A stretch of 64,000 nt of DNA. Source: Clitopilus passeckerianus (lineage: Eukaryota; Basidiomycota; Agaricomycetes; Agaricales; Entolomataceae). Within the stretch, counting starts at the first letter, position 1, and every line of letters starts with the position of its first letter. The stretch is taken from contig CALYLX010000114.1 of the NCBI GenBank assembly GCA_944990035.1, positions 124,001-188,000 of the forward strand. The letters run 5' to 3'. The notes below the pieces were generated by a model that made no database searches, had not been told where the DNA came from, and saw nothing but the letters and a program-made list of their open reading frames with translations. Positions 12,357 to 24,912 of the stretch are shown in pieces. The position numbers and the translations under genes were made by a program.

Positions 12357-14342
12357 ATGGTTGCAATGAAGTTAGGCTTTGTTCTCTCTGCGATAATCCT
12401 GGCTGCTCGAGCATCATCCGAGCCAGAGAAGCGATTCCTGGACCCCGTCTGTCGTCAGATCGGGAAGGCCGTGTCCTCTGCTAGCGATGTTGCCTATCCA
12501 GGTGCGTTCCTTCCTATCTGATTTTCTCAGAGAAGGCCCCGCTGACCGATATATCCCAGGGCTCCTCGCATTCCAGTACGACACCGACATGTCGCATTGG
12601 GCTAGCTCAAGCTCCCAAATAGCAAAATGTAGCGTACGCCCAGGTACGGCTGAGGACGTATCAAAGATCGTATGTGAGGTCTTCATGTCTTTGCTCTTCG
12701 TCTAACCATCCACCCCGTAGCTCAACATTCTCGCGTTGACCAAGACACCATTTGCTGTACGTATCCAGTATTTAACACTTCTATTCCTGCTCTCAACCTC
12801 TTCTCCGACAGGTCAAGGGTGGTGGACATGCCTCAAACCCTGGATTCTCATCAACAACGGGTGTCCTCATAGCGATGTCAAGATTCTCTGAAGTGACCTA
12901 CGACTCAGCGTCTCAAACCGCTGTCATTGGTGCTGGACTCATCTGGGACGACGTTTACGCAGCCCTGGCACCTCACAATGTTAACGTAATAGGTGGACGT
13001 GTTACCGGTGTTGGCGTAGCTGGTTTTACTCTCGGAGGAGGTAAGGGTCCGAGTCTATCCAGAAATCGTTGCCTTGCTTACGCTCGCCTAGGCTACTCAT
13101 GGAAGACCAACCAGTACGGTCTGACTGTGGATAGTGTCACCGCATATGAGCTTGTGAAGCCAAACGGCGAGATCGTCACCGTGACGGAGTCATCCGACCC
13201 CGATCTTTTCTTTGGACTTAAGGTATGGATGTCCTCCTCTTCTGTAGTGATCATAACTAAGAACGTGTCCTTAGGGTGGATTCAACAACTTCGTATGTCA
13301 GGCCCGATGATTTCAATCTCTCTTTCTGATATCGTCGTTCCAGGGTATTATTACGAGGTTTACCATGAAGGTGTACCCTCAGACTCAAGTTTGGGTACGC
13401 CGTGCATGATATTTCGTTATCGACGTTTCTAACCCGCAAGACAGGGAGGTTTAATGACCATTACCTTCCCGCACATTGATGCGGTTAGTGCAGCGACTGC
13501 GAAGTTTGCAGCAACAGTCCAGGACCCGAAAGCGGCGGTCTTGCCCACCTACAACTACCTCCTCGGTCAGGTAAGCATGCTATCTGCGTACATTTGACAT
13601 TTACTGATAGTCATGGAAGCCTGGCATATCTTTGATACTGTTCTATGATGCGCCAAACCCGCCAGCGGGTATCTTCGACGAGTTCCTGGCGATACCTCAT
13701 TTCACGAAGGATGTGAAGACTCGGGATTACCTCTCTTTGGTCAAGTCATCGCCTGCCAATGCAACATATGGATCTAGGTGAGGTCACACACCCGTTTGGC
13801 TTATCACACATTCTGACGAGAGAACAGAGGTGTATTCCATACAGTGCCCATTCGCCAATATACTCCCGCTATCCTGGAGGCAGTCAAGAACGAGAGCACA
13901 GTACGTCGTATAAACTAAGTGTTGGCATGGCACTAATCCAGTCCTCTAGTTCTGGGGATCGAGGCTGAGCTTCCAGTCCGCCACGTTCATATCCTACGAT
14001 GTCGAGCCTTTCCTCGACACCATCTTCTCCCATGGCAGCTCAAGCCCGTATCCTCCTAATCGGTCTTATGGATTCTCGCCATTCAACATCTACTTTGCCT
14101 GGGCTGGACCAATATTCGACAATTCCATGCATGAAGCTGCAAAGCGGAGCGCCGAACAAATCCGACGGGTGGCGATGAGTGAAGGTCAAGATCTCAGTGG
14201 CTCCTCCCTCTACCCAAACTATGCCATATACGATACACCACTGGAGGACATGTATGGTGAGAACGTTGCAAAACTGAAGGAATTGAAGGCACGAGTCGAT
14301 CCTGAAGACGTGATGGGGCTAGCGGGAGGATTCAAATTCTGA
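12357..14342 (+). CDS. Secreted FAD-linked oxidoreductase A (PCMH/BBE type)
   Basis: ATG 12357 opens a signal peptide (MVAMKLGFVLSAIILAA) followed by a basic EKR. About ten GT-AG introns of 40-60 nt interrupt the gene. Spliced exons give VKGGGHASNPGFSS, the FAD-binding PCMH motif with the His typical of covalent FAD attachment. They continue with VIGAGLIWDDVY, GRVTGVGVAGFTLGGG, GYSWKTNQYGLTVDSV and a BBE-type C-terminus with NYAIYDTPLEDMYGEN. This family (6-hydroxynicotine oxidase, berberine-bridge-like and carbohydrate oxidases) transfers electrons from a small substrate to O2, making H2O2. The protein is about 490 residues and probably extracellular. No frame break was found. It is a close tandem paralogue of the gene at 14982. 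The substrate is unknown. Confidence 0.85.
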
Positions 14343-14981
14343 ACAGTTTTCTGAATAGGCAGACCTAGAAATTTTGTATGCTATTAGAAACGCAGATTTA
14401 GGTTTACAGGCCGAATTTCTCCATTTCAGATCCCGTTATCTCTTTGGGGCAGGGTTTGACAGGTGACTTTCATCACATCTATCGGGTATGTTTTCTTATG
14501 TCCGATCTTCTGTTAATTCCTTTGTGACTAATTTTGAATGAAAACATACTGTATCAGGCAACTACGTCATACCGCCTGAACAACAGTTACAGCGTGCCTA
14601 TTATTCATCAACTGAAACAGCTGGCAACTATACGTTGAAAGTGCAAGTAACTCCCCGAACCGAGTTTCTGTCAGGCCTCAGAGGGTCAGGAGGGATGTCA
14701 GAGAAAAGAGGCTTATAGTACCCGCGGGGTCTGAGAGCTCCACAGTTGTGTAAGTTCCTACCCCTGGATCTGACAGTCGTGTAACCATTCCGTGATGAAA
14801 CCCGGAGAGATTGCAGAAAATACGTCATATGAAGGCAAGATTGAACGTAGCCTGCAGGGCTGATCTTGCTCCCCTGTCAAATTCAATCGAGTGGACATCC
14901 AAATCCTCGTCCCATAAATACACCCTTCTTGCAGAACATGACGATCCCAAGTCCCTATCAGCTTGGGTACCTTTCACTGGG

Positions 14982-16953
14982 ATGTTCTCCATGAAGCTTG
15001 GTTTCGTCATCTCCGCCCTCCTTTTCCCGGCATATGCTCTTCCTGAGCAGGAGAAGCGGGGCCTTCTCGATCCCGTCTGTGAGCAGATCAAGGGTGCCGT
15101 GTCATCCGCCACCGACGTTGCACACCCAGGTAAGTCTCCACCGCTCGGCGACAAACGCTTCTCACCGTGGAACCACCAGGCCTCTTGGCAGCACAGTATA
15201 ACGCGGACAATGCTCACTGGGCTAGTTCAAGTTCGCAGGTTGCAAAATGTAGTGTTCAACCTGGAACGGCTGCAGATGTCGGGATCATCGTGAGTGGTGG
15301 ATTGCTCCCATGGAGTTTCAGCCCTCATCGTTTGTAGCTGAGCATACTTGGCTCGACGCGAACTCGATTTGCGGTAAGTACATGCAGCCACTCTGAATGA
15401 ACACCGCTAATCCAGGCTTACCGATAGGTCAAAGGTGGCGGCCATGCTTCTAATCCCGGTTTCTCCTCGACCACTGGTGTCTTGATTTCAATGAAGAGGT
15501 TCTCCGCGGTTGACTACAATGCATCATCTCAGACAGCCACTATCGGAGCGGGTCTGATCTGGGATGACGTCTACGCAGCACTTGCTCCCCACAATGTCAA
15601 TGTTATTGGCGGACGAGTTACCGGCGTCGGTGTGGCTGGTTTCACTCTTGGCGGAGGTACAGTGTATGTCCATTGGTGCGACCTAACCTATCTAACATCT
15701 CTATAGGTTACTCCTGGAAGACGAATCAATATGGCCTGACAGTCGACAGCGTGACTGCTTATGAACTAGTAAATCCCAATGGCGACCTTGTCACTGTTAC
15801 TGAAGCCTCGGATTCAGAACTATTCTTTGGTCTCAAGGTATGCCCACTGTCGACTTCATTTTTAAGTCGTGCTCAGACGTTTATAGGGCGGATTCAACAA
15901 TTTCGTATGTTTTCGTGATTATACGTTCAAGCGGGGATCTCATCCTCTCATAGGGAATCGTCACCCGATTCACGATGAAGGTGTATCCTCAAACTCAAGT
16001 CTGGGTGGGTATTTTGGATGTGATTTACTTTTCGCCATCTTATAGCAGTACAGGGTGGCTTGATCACCATCACAGCGCCGTTTATCGATGACGTCAGCGC
16101 TGCAACTGCAAACTTCGCCGCAAGCGTTCAAGACCCCAAAGCCGCAGTCTTGCCAACCTATAACTTCCTCGCTGGTTCAGTACGTGTCATCACTACCGCC
16201 CTTCCATCTCGTGCTTATGCGTTCTAAAGCCCGGTATTTCACTTCTGATGTTCTACGATGAACCCAATCCCCCTGCAGGAATCTTTGATGAATTCCTCGC
16301 AATCCCTTACTTGACCAAGGACGTATCGACGCGGGACTTCCTCTCTCTCGTCAAGTCCTCCCCGGCTAACGCTACCTATGGATCCAGGTAGGTATTCTGT
16401 CGTCTTTTCCTTGAAATTCTCTAATGTGTGCGCAGAGGAATCTTCAATACCGTTCCTATCCGCCAGTACACATCTAACATCCTGAAGGCGGTTCAGAATG
16501 AGAGTGTGGTAAGTCATGCCCGTACTGATCTTCCATCCCTTTCTCACCTGCGTATAGTATTGGGGAACCAGGCTAGGCGTTCAGACAGGCACCTTCATAT
16601 CCTACGACGTCGAACCATTCCTCTCCACCATTTTCTCTCACTCCAGCTCCGCCAGCCCGTACCCTCCTAACCGTTCATTTGGATTCTCCCCGTTCAATAT
16701 CTACTTCTCTTGGCAGTTGTCCTTGATTGACGATAACATGCAAGACGCCGCCAGGCAGAGCGCTGCTCAGATCCGCCAGGTTGCTCTCGCTGACGGCCAG
16801 GACCTCTCTGGCTCAGCGCTCTATCCAAACTATGCCATTTACGATACCCCCTTGGATGCAATGTATGGGCAAAACGTCGCTCGCATGAGCGCGTTGAAGG
16901 CAAGTATAGATCCTAGTAATGTGATGGGATTGGCTGGAGGGTTCAAATTCTAG
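14982..16953 (+). CDS. Secreted FAD-linked oxidoreductase B (tandem paralogue of A)
   Basis: The start at ATG 14982 gives a signal peptide (MFSMKLGFVISALLFPAYA) matching that of copy A. Intron positions and most exon sequences parallel A: VKGGGHASNPGFSS, GAGLIWDDVY, GGGYSWKTNQYGLTVDSV, SPGISLLMFYDEPNPPAG, and the terminal NYAIYDTPLDAMYGQN to the stop at 16951-16953. All exons read through, so both copies look functional. The near-identical intron layout and shared upstream sequence indicate a recent tandem duplication of the whole gene. As an FAD oxidase it should generate H2O2 outside the cell; a role in lignocellulose or defence chemistry is only possible, not shown. Confidence 0.85.
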
Positions 16954-17200
16954 GATTTTTTATTATTACGTTCGTCAATTTATTGGTTGTAGTTAGAGGG
17001 TCATTTCAAAAGGACATTTCTCCTTCAGACTCAGTCCAGGCCGGAAAAATCCGGGATAGGCCAGATAAGATAAGATCCCGCTGACAAGGTCAATTTGGGT
17101 CCAGGTAACCGGAGCACAGCCTTATGAACGTCCTTACATGGATTGAACACAGCTCGCCGTCGCATCCTATCCCTTCTGCTGCGAGGCGTGACCACTGCAA
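16954..17200. other. Short spacer between oxidase B and receptor 3
   Basis: It holds the 3' flank of oxidase B and the presumed promoter of receptor 3. No further feature was seen. Confidence 0.4.
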
Positions 17201-20200
17201 ATGGACGAGGTGGATGAACTCATACTCAAGGACTACACCTGGGATGCCTATACATTCACGCCTGCCTTGTTCAAGCCGCAGGTTGAGGCATGCTTGCTAG
17301 TGCAAGTGGTTGTCAAATCCAACGATGGCAGCATCAACCAGGATTACTCACAACTTCAGAAATGTTCGGACCTTCTAGCTGCTGACACTAAATTCCGACA
17401 ACTCCTTCTTGATTGCTGGAAGGCTGGGTCCTTTGGTAGGATTAGGAGGTCAGGTCCGTGATTTCCGACAGTTGGACCCACAGAGAACTGATCGAACATA
17501 ACGGTCTAGCGAAGCTGCGGAATGTACCTGGTGTGTACCGCCCATCTCGTGCTCATCTCGCCGTATTAATCACCTTATAGCTCATATTAATAGCAACGAT
17601 ACTTTTGCGCCGCCGGCAGTGGTTCAGAACTCATCGTTCACGGAGGTGCATGGGGACGTGTATAGCAGTAAGTTGGGAATAGCCTATCTCGTCAAACTTT
17701 GCTGACGGTTCTCCACTAAGTTAACTACTACCCAAGTGCGCTCCATAATCCTCACGTTCAATTTGTTTCCTAATCCTCGCCACCTCAGCTAGAACGAACC
17801 GTAGAGTCCAGGAGTGGTATTGCGAACTCGATTACCGCGCCACCCAAAGGGACGTCTACTCGCAAAGATCCGAGGGCAGTGGGAAATGGTTCTTTGAATC
17901 AAAGGGACTGGAACGATGGCTATCTAAGGAGGCGAAGCGTATACTCTGGTGTCCGGGAATGCGTACGTCTTGGTTCTTTGCGCCCGGCACGATGCAGCCA
18001 ATTAATTCTCATATCTAGCTGGTGTAGGGAAGACAGTCATATCGTAAGCACTTTATATCTGAGATGAATATGTATTTTCATCTAGTTTCCAGCTCCATGC
18101 TTGTTCGCTATCTCGAAGAGCTTAGAAACGGGCCAGTCTGCTTCGTATATCTCAACTACAAGCGTCGCTCCAAGCAATCATTATCTCATGTGCTCAGTGC
18201 CATTCTCAGGCAACTCTACGAATGCTTCCCACCTGCGTCGCAGTTGCTGGAGGATTTCTATGACTTCCACTCCATCCATTCGCATCCTACCCTCTCCGAT
18301 CTTGCTGGCGCTGTCGAGGCTGCATCTGGGAAGGCGGACAGGATTTACCTTGTGGTTGATGGCCTCGATGAATATTTAGAACATTACTCGGACGACGCCA
18401 TCATTGCTTTGCGGGACACACTCATGGCCATCCCGAACATGAAGCTGATGGTTACGTCGAGGGTCGTCGGAGGGATGAGGCATATATTCGATGTTTATGA
18501 CGTGGTTGAGCAGGAGATCTACACTTCTGCTCCTGATATCGAGAAATATCTGAAGATTAGAATATCTACAGAGATTCCTGGACGAATCCGCTCTGACGTC
18601 CAGGCCAAGATACTCGAACATGTCACGCAGGCTGCCAAACAGAGGTGTGTTGTACTAGATGTCTTCTTGACAACGGAGGATAACGACGACGAAAACAGGT
18701 TTCTACTTGCCAAGTTGCATATGGATCTCATTACAACTCGTCTTACAGTTGGAGAAATACGCGAAGCACTGGCGACCCTCTCGGAGGAAGTTAATCACGT
18801 CTACGAGCAAGCCGTACAGCGAATAAATCAGCAAGGGCGACGTCAAAGAGAGCTTGCACGCCTAGTGCTCATGTGGGTTACATGTGCTCGGCGCAATCTC
18901 ACTGTGCTGGAACTGCAGCACGCACTAGCCGCTGCGCCGGGGCACGAGAATATCCAAGATTATCTGTACTCTGAAGAGCTCCTTACTTCGATTTGCGCTG
19001 GGCTAATTGTGGTGAACCAGGAGGCAGGACTTGTTCAGTTCGTCCGTGAGTTATCAGACATAGTATGTATTACAATTCGGGCACTTATCTATTGTCATTT
19101 AGACTATACAGCCCAGGAGTTCTTTGAGAGGGCACGCGACTCATATTTTCCCGAAGCGGATCTCACGATGGCTAGAACATGCCTGGATTACCTATTGATT
19201 AACCCTCGCAATTACGACGGCTCATCGAGAGCTTGGACTGTAATCGACAACCTAGCCCTTTTAAGATATATGATGGACCATCTTGGCTTCCACCTCAATC
19301 AATCTAGCGAAAAGATTACATCCGTTCCGGACAAAATTCGGGTTAACGGGCTTCGTCTTCTCGTCGGTGCCTGTTGCAGCGGCGGCGGGCATTTCTCCTT
19401 ACGCCAATGGTCAGAATTGAAGTGGAAAGCTGTACACTTTGCGGCGACCGTGGATTTCGTACCCCTCCTCGAGTGTCTCATCTCACAAGATAAAGACTGG
19501 AACTTCCAGGAACCTACGACTGGCTTTACTCCCTTTGCGTGTGCGGTCAGAGTGGGCGCTAGAAGAGTCGTTCAGTATTTGCTCAGCAGGGAGGAGCGAC
19601 ATGCTTGTGAATGTATTGAGAACGGTGACTCAATGCTTTCGTTGGCAGCGCAACACGGATACACGGATATTCTTGACATTCTCCTCGCCAGACATGAGGT
19701 GGATGTAAACTCGAAGAATAACATTGGGCGAACGGCCCTCCACTTGGCCGTCATGTACGACCAGCTCTCAGTCTTCCACCAGCTCATATCCAAGCCAGAG
19801 GTCAACGTGAACGCGGAAGACCAAGCCAAGGAGACACCTTTGTTCTTAGCTGTACGATATCGACATGTGACGATAACGAAAACACTCCTCGAAGATCCCC
19901 GAGTGGTCCATAATTCCATAAACATTCGTGGGCTCACGCCTCTTGCTGTGGCTATCGCGGAAGCTTCTACCCCAATGATTGATATTCTCTTGAAACGGGA
20001 CTCATTGGCGATGGACTTCCGGGACAAGTCCGGTCGAAGTCACCTCTCGTGGACAGCAGACAATGGAATGCTCGAACTCGCCAAGACCATCTTATCCTTC
20101 CCCAATTGCCCAGTTGACGAGCCTGATAACGACAGGCGTACCCCTCTCTCATATGCCGCCAGTAACGGCCACAAAGACGTTGTCGACCTCCTTCTCGGCA

Positions 20201-21171
20201 CTGGTCAAGTCGATCCGGAATCCAAGGACTCGGACGGTTTTACGCCGTTATATTTCGCAACGAAATATGGTTGGACCGACATAGCCTTTACTCTTTTGTC
20301 AACTGGACGCGTAGATGCAGATTCTGTGACCAACGATGGCCGTACTCTGCTCTCTATTGGTGCAGAATGTGGTCGGAAACCCATTGTCGACCGCCTGCTT
20401 CGCGAAGGAGTGAGGATTAACTCTCGTGACAACTATGGACGGACGCCTTTCTCGTACGCTGCGACCCATTCCCATGTTTCCGTCATGCAAATACTGCTGG
20501 ATAAGGGTGCAATATTAGATGATGAAGATGATAATGGTCGGACCCCACTTTCACATGCAGCTGCCTGCTGGCAGCAGGGATTTAGCGGGATGGAGCTCTT
20601 GTTGAGTGCAGGAGCGGATGTCAATTCGGAGGACAAGCAGGGCTTCACACCTTTGATCTGGGCCATTACCAAGGGACATTCATCAACAATGTCCTTCTTG
20701 TTAGCGCACGGCGCTCAAGCAAACCACCGAGATAGTGAAGGGCGGTTCCCACTCTGGCATGCAGCAAAGGAATTTTACTCTGGTAGCGGAGTCACTGAGC
20801 TGCTCAAGCACGCCGCAGGTGACGTGAACTCGCGCGACGCTAGGGGTCGAACTCCCCTCATCGTGGCTGCAGAGTACGCCCAATACACAGTCCCAGTGCT
20901 TCTGGATGCTGGAGCAGCTACTGAATCAAAAGACTTGCAGGGCCGGACAGCGCTTCACCATGCTGCAGGACACGGTCCCGACTGTGGCGAAATTTGGCGT
21001 TCGAGCTGGGGCTATTTGTGTGTTGCACAGGCGCTACTTAAGGGAGGTGCGGCCATCAATGCAGAGGACAACGAAGGTAGAACCCCTTTAGACTGCGCTC
21101 AAGAGAAAGATATGATTTCTCTTCTTAAGAAGCATGGCGGAGTATGCAGGAAACTAGGAGGGCTGAATTAA
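17201..21171 (+). CDS. NACHT-ankyrin NLR-like receptor 3, 17 ankyrin repeats
   Basis: The start ATG 17201 is followed by an N-terminal region of about 85 residues that I do not recognise. Small exons then carry NSSFTEVHGDVYS, RRVQEWYCELDYRATQRD and the linker SEGSGKWFFESKGLERWL, a hallmark of fungal NWD2-type NACHT proteins. The P-loop GMPGVGKT is split by an intron ending about 18018. The next intron uses the acceptor ttccag near 18091. Walker B is IYLVVDGLDEY (about 18346-18375). Two introns are easily missed: a 54-nt in-frame one near 18645-18698, and one near 19047-19101 that joins to HYTAQEFFER. The C-terminus has about 17 ankyrin repeats (19430-21150). The protein is about 1150 residues. 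Long ankyrin arrays serve as variable ligand-binding surfaces in this family. Confidence 0.8.
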
Positions 21172-22569
21172 ATAGATGTCAGTTAACCTATCCGAGTTTG
21201 TTCTGAATCTCTGCCCCATCTCTTGTTGAATCTTCTACGATCATCAATGTAAATACTTACCCCAGTTCACTAGCACAGTAGGCGGTAGTGATAGTGTCAT
21301 CTATAAAACCTTTTAAAAGCAATTTGGCCAAACCAGCAACGGTCTAAGATCTAAACGCCTCAGGAAAGGCTTTTCTATGGTGATGTGATGACGACAATGT
21401 CGGAGCTCGTTATCGGTTCTCGGAGATATTCCATCGTGGGAGCAGTCCAGGACCAGTCGAGCAAGGACCTTCGGGGTCTTTCAAACTTCAGGCCTCTACT
21501 TCCACGTCGGGAACTTCTTTGGCTCGCATTTGGAATCAGTGTTTCAAGCCATACCTTGCTGCTCGTTTACCTGCTATGTGTCCAACGGCATAGTTCCGCT
21601 TTTTCTTGGGTTGAGGTGAGAACCTGACATCTGCATTGCTTGCTCCATGTTCGTTGACACGGTGTATCAGATATCCCTTAGCTCAAAATTTTCTCGGGTT
21701 GCCTTCTCTGTATCTGCCACGGATCTTTGACCCTGGGTCGTTCACCCTGTCAGGACGCCTAAGGCCCGTGCCAAGCCAGCACCAAGGTCATACATCTCTC
21801 TAACGCGTACACCGACTCAAGCGTTGACATTCTTCCTTTCTCAAAGTTTCCCTCCTCCAGCGTCTTCGCTGCCGTCTCGTTCTGTGGATTACACAGGAGA
21901 CGTCCCTTGACTGATCCCTCATGCCGGAATTTTCATTGACAGAATTTCGGCTGATTTCGACTCTCAGGTAGCATAGTGCCTCATCAATACATTGACCGCT
22001 CTGGCCAGCGGACAATGGAGGTGCCTGTTCGACTCAGGGTCTTCAGCTATCAACGGGAAAGTATTCGTGGCCCTTCTACAGTATGAGCTGGAACGCAGGA
22101 GCAACATTTGGTACCCTCAAGTCTAGTTGTCGCGAAGCTACGGAGCCCGGAGATATTGCAGATGATAATGGCTATTAGAGGTATGCTATCGCATTTGTAC
22201 CGAACTCAATCCTCACTGACTTCCGGATAGCGTAGGATGATTGACTCTGCTCGCACGCTTAGATACCTCACTTTGTCCGACTACGGGAAACTGTCGTATC
22301 TTAAGGCATATACATGATGTTATGATAAATGTACGCCAGATCCCGTGTCACCCATTGGGCGAGTCCTGGCTTAGCGCACAAAGTCTGGTTGTTTCCCGGA
22401 AACAGAATCCATCCGTTGAGGAGCGAAACTTATCCGCTCTGATACCGGGCAGGAAATGAAAATCATCTTAATTCTTGAACGCTATCATACTTATGCTCAT
22501 GATTTAAAAAACGTCACAGAAAATACATCACAGTAGTGAGGAAATAAGCAGATGAGCACATTGGGGCAA
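21172..22569. other. Intergenic stretch, no supported gene
   Basis: A short frame at 21385-21627 has one hydrophobic stretch but no splice or family support. Nothing else was recognised on either strand. Confidence 0.4.
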
Positions 22570-23299
22570 TCAGAAGGGTTTACGCATAAAATCAACTCTT
22601 ACTCGGAGGCAAAATAAGTCATCGTCATTGACGGTATACGCTTTGGCGGCGATGTTGAACTTGGCTGAATAGAAAGCACATGAGTTGAGTTTGGGCCGGA
22701 GGCGGAACGAAACGCACCTTGTGGGATCTCCCTAGGAAGCTTGGTGGTGTACTCGATTGTGTACTCGCCTGGCTTGACCGGGCACTGCGTGGAGATGTTG
22801 GCATTTCGTCTGGCCAGAAAATGAATATATGAACTGATGTATTGGTTATGAAACACGTACGCTTCTTCACAGAGATCGAATTGTTTCTGCAACAACTTGA
22901 TAAGTCCCAACTTCACCACAACATCCGCGTATGCGCCCTCCTGCGTGTAAAAGCCATCAACATCTACATCGGCATTTAGGCAAAGGTATAGCTAGTTACG
23001 TCAATAGTGTCGTGGGCGTTTACGACAGCGGTAACTGTCAGGTCTTTACCAGGTTTGGGAGGGTCGGGTGAGACTGCTATGCTTTTTACCTCCAAAGCAT
23101 CCGTCGGGGATCCTGAAAGGAGGTCTGTTTAGTGATCACTGGGCAGGGGGGACGGCGTACCACAATCCTCCCAATCCCAACTCTCCATTGTGCGGGCAGT
23201 ACCGTCGCTCTGCAAAGAACTCTGTGGAACAACGACAGAGCCAAATACAGCTGGCAGGATTGCCAAAGTCGAAAAAGCAATAGAGGACAGCCGGACCAT
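22570..23299 (-). CDS. NPC2: ML-domain phosphatidylglycerol/phosphatidylinositol transfer protein (NPC2-like)
   Basis: Read on the minus strand from ATG 23299 through four short introns to TGA at 22572-22570, the exons give about 172 residues. The order is signal peptide (MVRLSSIAFSTLAILPAVFG), ESWDWEDCG, SIAVSPDPPKPGKDLTV, EGAYADVVVKLGLIKLL, DLCEEA, NISTQCPVKPGEYTI, LPREIPQ and a final beta strand YTVNDDDLFCLRVRVDF. The order and the conserved Cys residues match the fungal ML/NPC2 family, which carries sterols or phospholipids in the vacuole or secretory lumen. All splice sites are GT-AG and the introns are 40-60 nt. It stands alone and is convergent with receptor 3. Confidence 0.85.
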
Positions 23300-24904
23300 G
23301 TGGGATTCGGAACAGATGTTGCAGTTTCTCTGTAGCAATGGTTGGATTAAATAGCGTCAGGAGCTATACAGGGAAAGGCAGGGAAGATTTCGCCTTTCAA
23401 TTCCAGCTAACGAGACTAGCCTATTGAGGGAGAGAAGAAACGAAATTCTGCGAGGCTGGATGCGGACTGGAAAGGGCGGCAATCAGTGGCTCTTAGACTG
23501 GTGATGGCCACCTGATTAATGTCCAGACTGACTTCGGGTTTCTTGTTCCGACTGTTGGCTTTCTAATTCTCCTTGTCCCGGGCGAGACTTCAACGAGCAT
23601 CCATAGATACAGTCTCGCTGTTCTTGATCCCCACTTCGACGGAGGGCCACATGCTTGGGTCTAACCAGGGGAGTTAGGCCTTCGCCTGAGAGTAACCTGT
23701 CCATGGCTATCGGGTAAAGCCAACTTTGTCGACGGATTCACCAACGGAGGCTGCGCAGTGGCCTGGATCGTTTGGACGAATTAATTTTGCCTATTCGTAC
23801 CGCATTTTGACATGACGTGGCAGAATGGATGCTGCTGCCTTGTATCCATGCTATTCGGTTCCCGAACATTCCACATCTTGGGCAACGATTACGTCCTGGG
23901 TTGGTGATACTTGAAGCTTGAGCGCATGTCCTGGTTGGCCTTTCGTCACCTTGTTCAGTCTGGCAGCTGTATTGCTCATAGTTATCCTGCTCGAAAACGG
24001 ATCGTCGCATGGGACGTATCTTTCACTGAGCCCAGCTCGGCTGACTGCACCCTGTCCATTCCTCACGTCAAGTTTGATAGCTTCCATCAGTCGGTTCTTA
24101 GCCTCCTGGATTTCATTCGGCAGATACGCATGATCTACTCCTCAGTGTCCTCACCGAGCTCCAGGCGATCTCGCCACGACTCCACCAGTATTATCAACAA
24201 TACCTAACCTCTCGGGTGCTGAAACTGTACGTTGGACATCCCGTTGTGCCTCGAGAACTTCATCATGGAAGCTTTCTCGATCACGCAGCAGTGGACAGAC
24301 AAAGTGATAGGCACGTCATAGAGAATGTGGTAGGACCCCTCTGAAATCCGAGTGCTCACTGAGGCGGCTCGCTGTTGGTACTGCTGAGGGTATTTCCTTA
24401 GGTACTGTCTACCTCGGAATGTTTGTAATCGCGCTCAATGGGCGAGGATCTTGCGTACGTCTAGGATATACTCAACTTGTTACATGGACGATTCGAAAAA
24501 AGAAATGCCGACAAGATCCTGCATCAGAATACTGTTTTTTCTCGGGTTCTGCTACGTCCATCAGTCGGCTCTTGGTCTCGTGGTTTTTATTGCGTCAGTG
24601 TGGGACACCATGTACTCCACGCCCTGTCATTTATCCAAGCTGTAGCATCGCTAGTTGGATGGTGGTCATCCTTGGCACCTGTTTGTGAATCTTGAAGACT
24701 TGATGATTTAGTTGGGTGTACGGATCGTGCCGTGGATTAGGGAGCTAGATATCTAATCCGGTGAGAACACCCCACATTCTCAGAATGCCACCTACTCAAA
24801 ATTTGGTAAGGCACACTAGACATGCCTCTACGTATTGGCAACGAGACCGGGATCGAGTAATGACTGGTAGTTGTATCACTACGCGGATGCAGATGGTGTA
24901 ATGA
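23300..24904. other. Intergenic stretch with possible decayed sequence
   Basis: No intact gene was found. A short motif (tccatcagtcggttctt near 24083 and tccatcagtcggctctt near 24557) occurs twice in similar contexts, hinting at a degenerate internal duplication. Confidence 0.35.
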
Positions 24905-24912
24905 GGTAAAGC
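24905..24912 (+). repeat. Left 8-bp target-site duplication of transposon copy 1
   Basis: GGTAAAGC here is repeated exactly at 26179-26186, immediately outside the right terminal inverted repeat. Confidence 0.8.

Noticed and set aside
12357..16953. Secondary-metabolite cluster built on the P450 and FAD oxidases
   Set aside because: No backbone enzyme (PKS, NRPS, terpene cyclase) is visible, and the P450 lies over 12 kb away and runs off the window.
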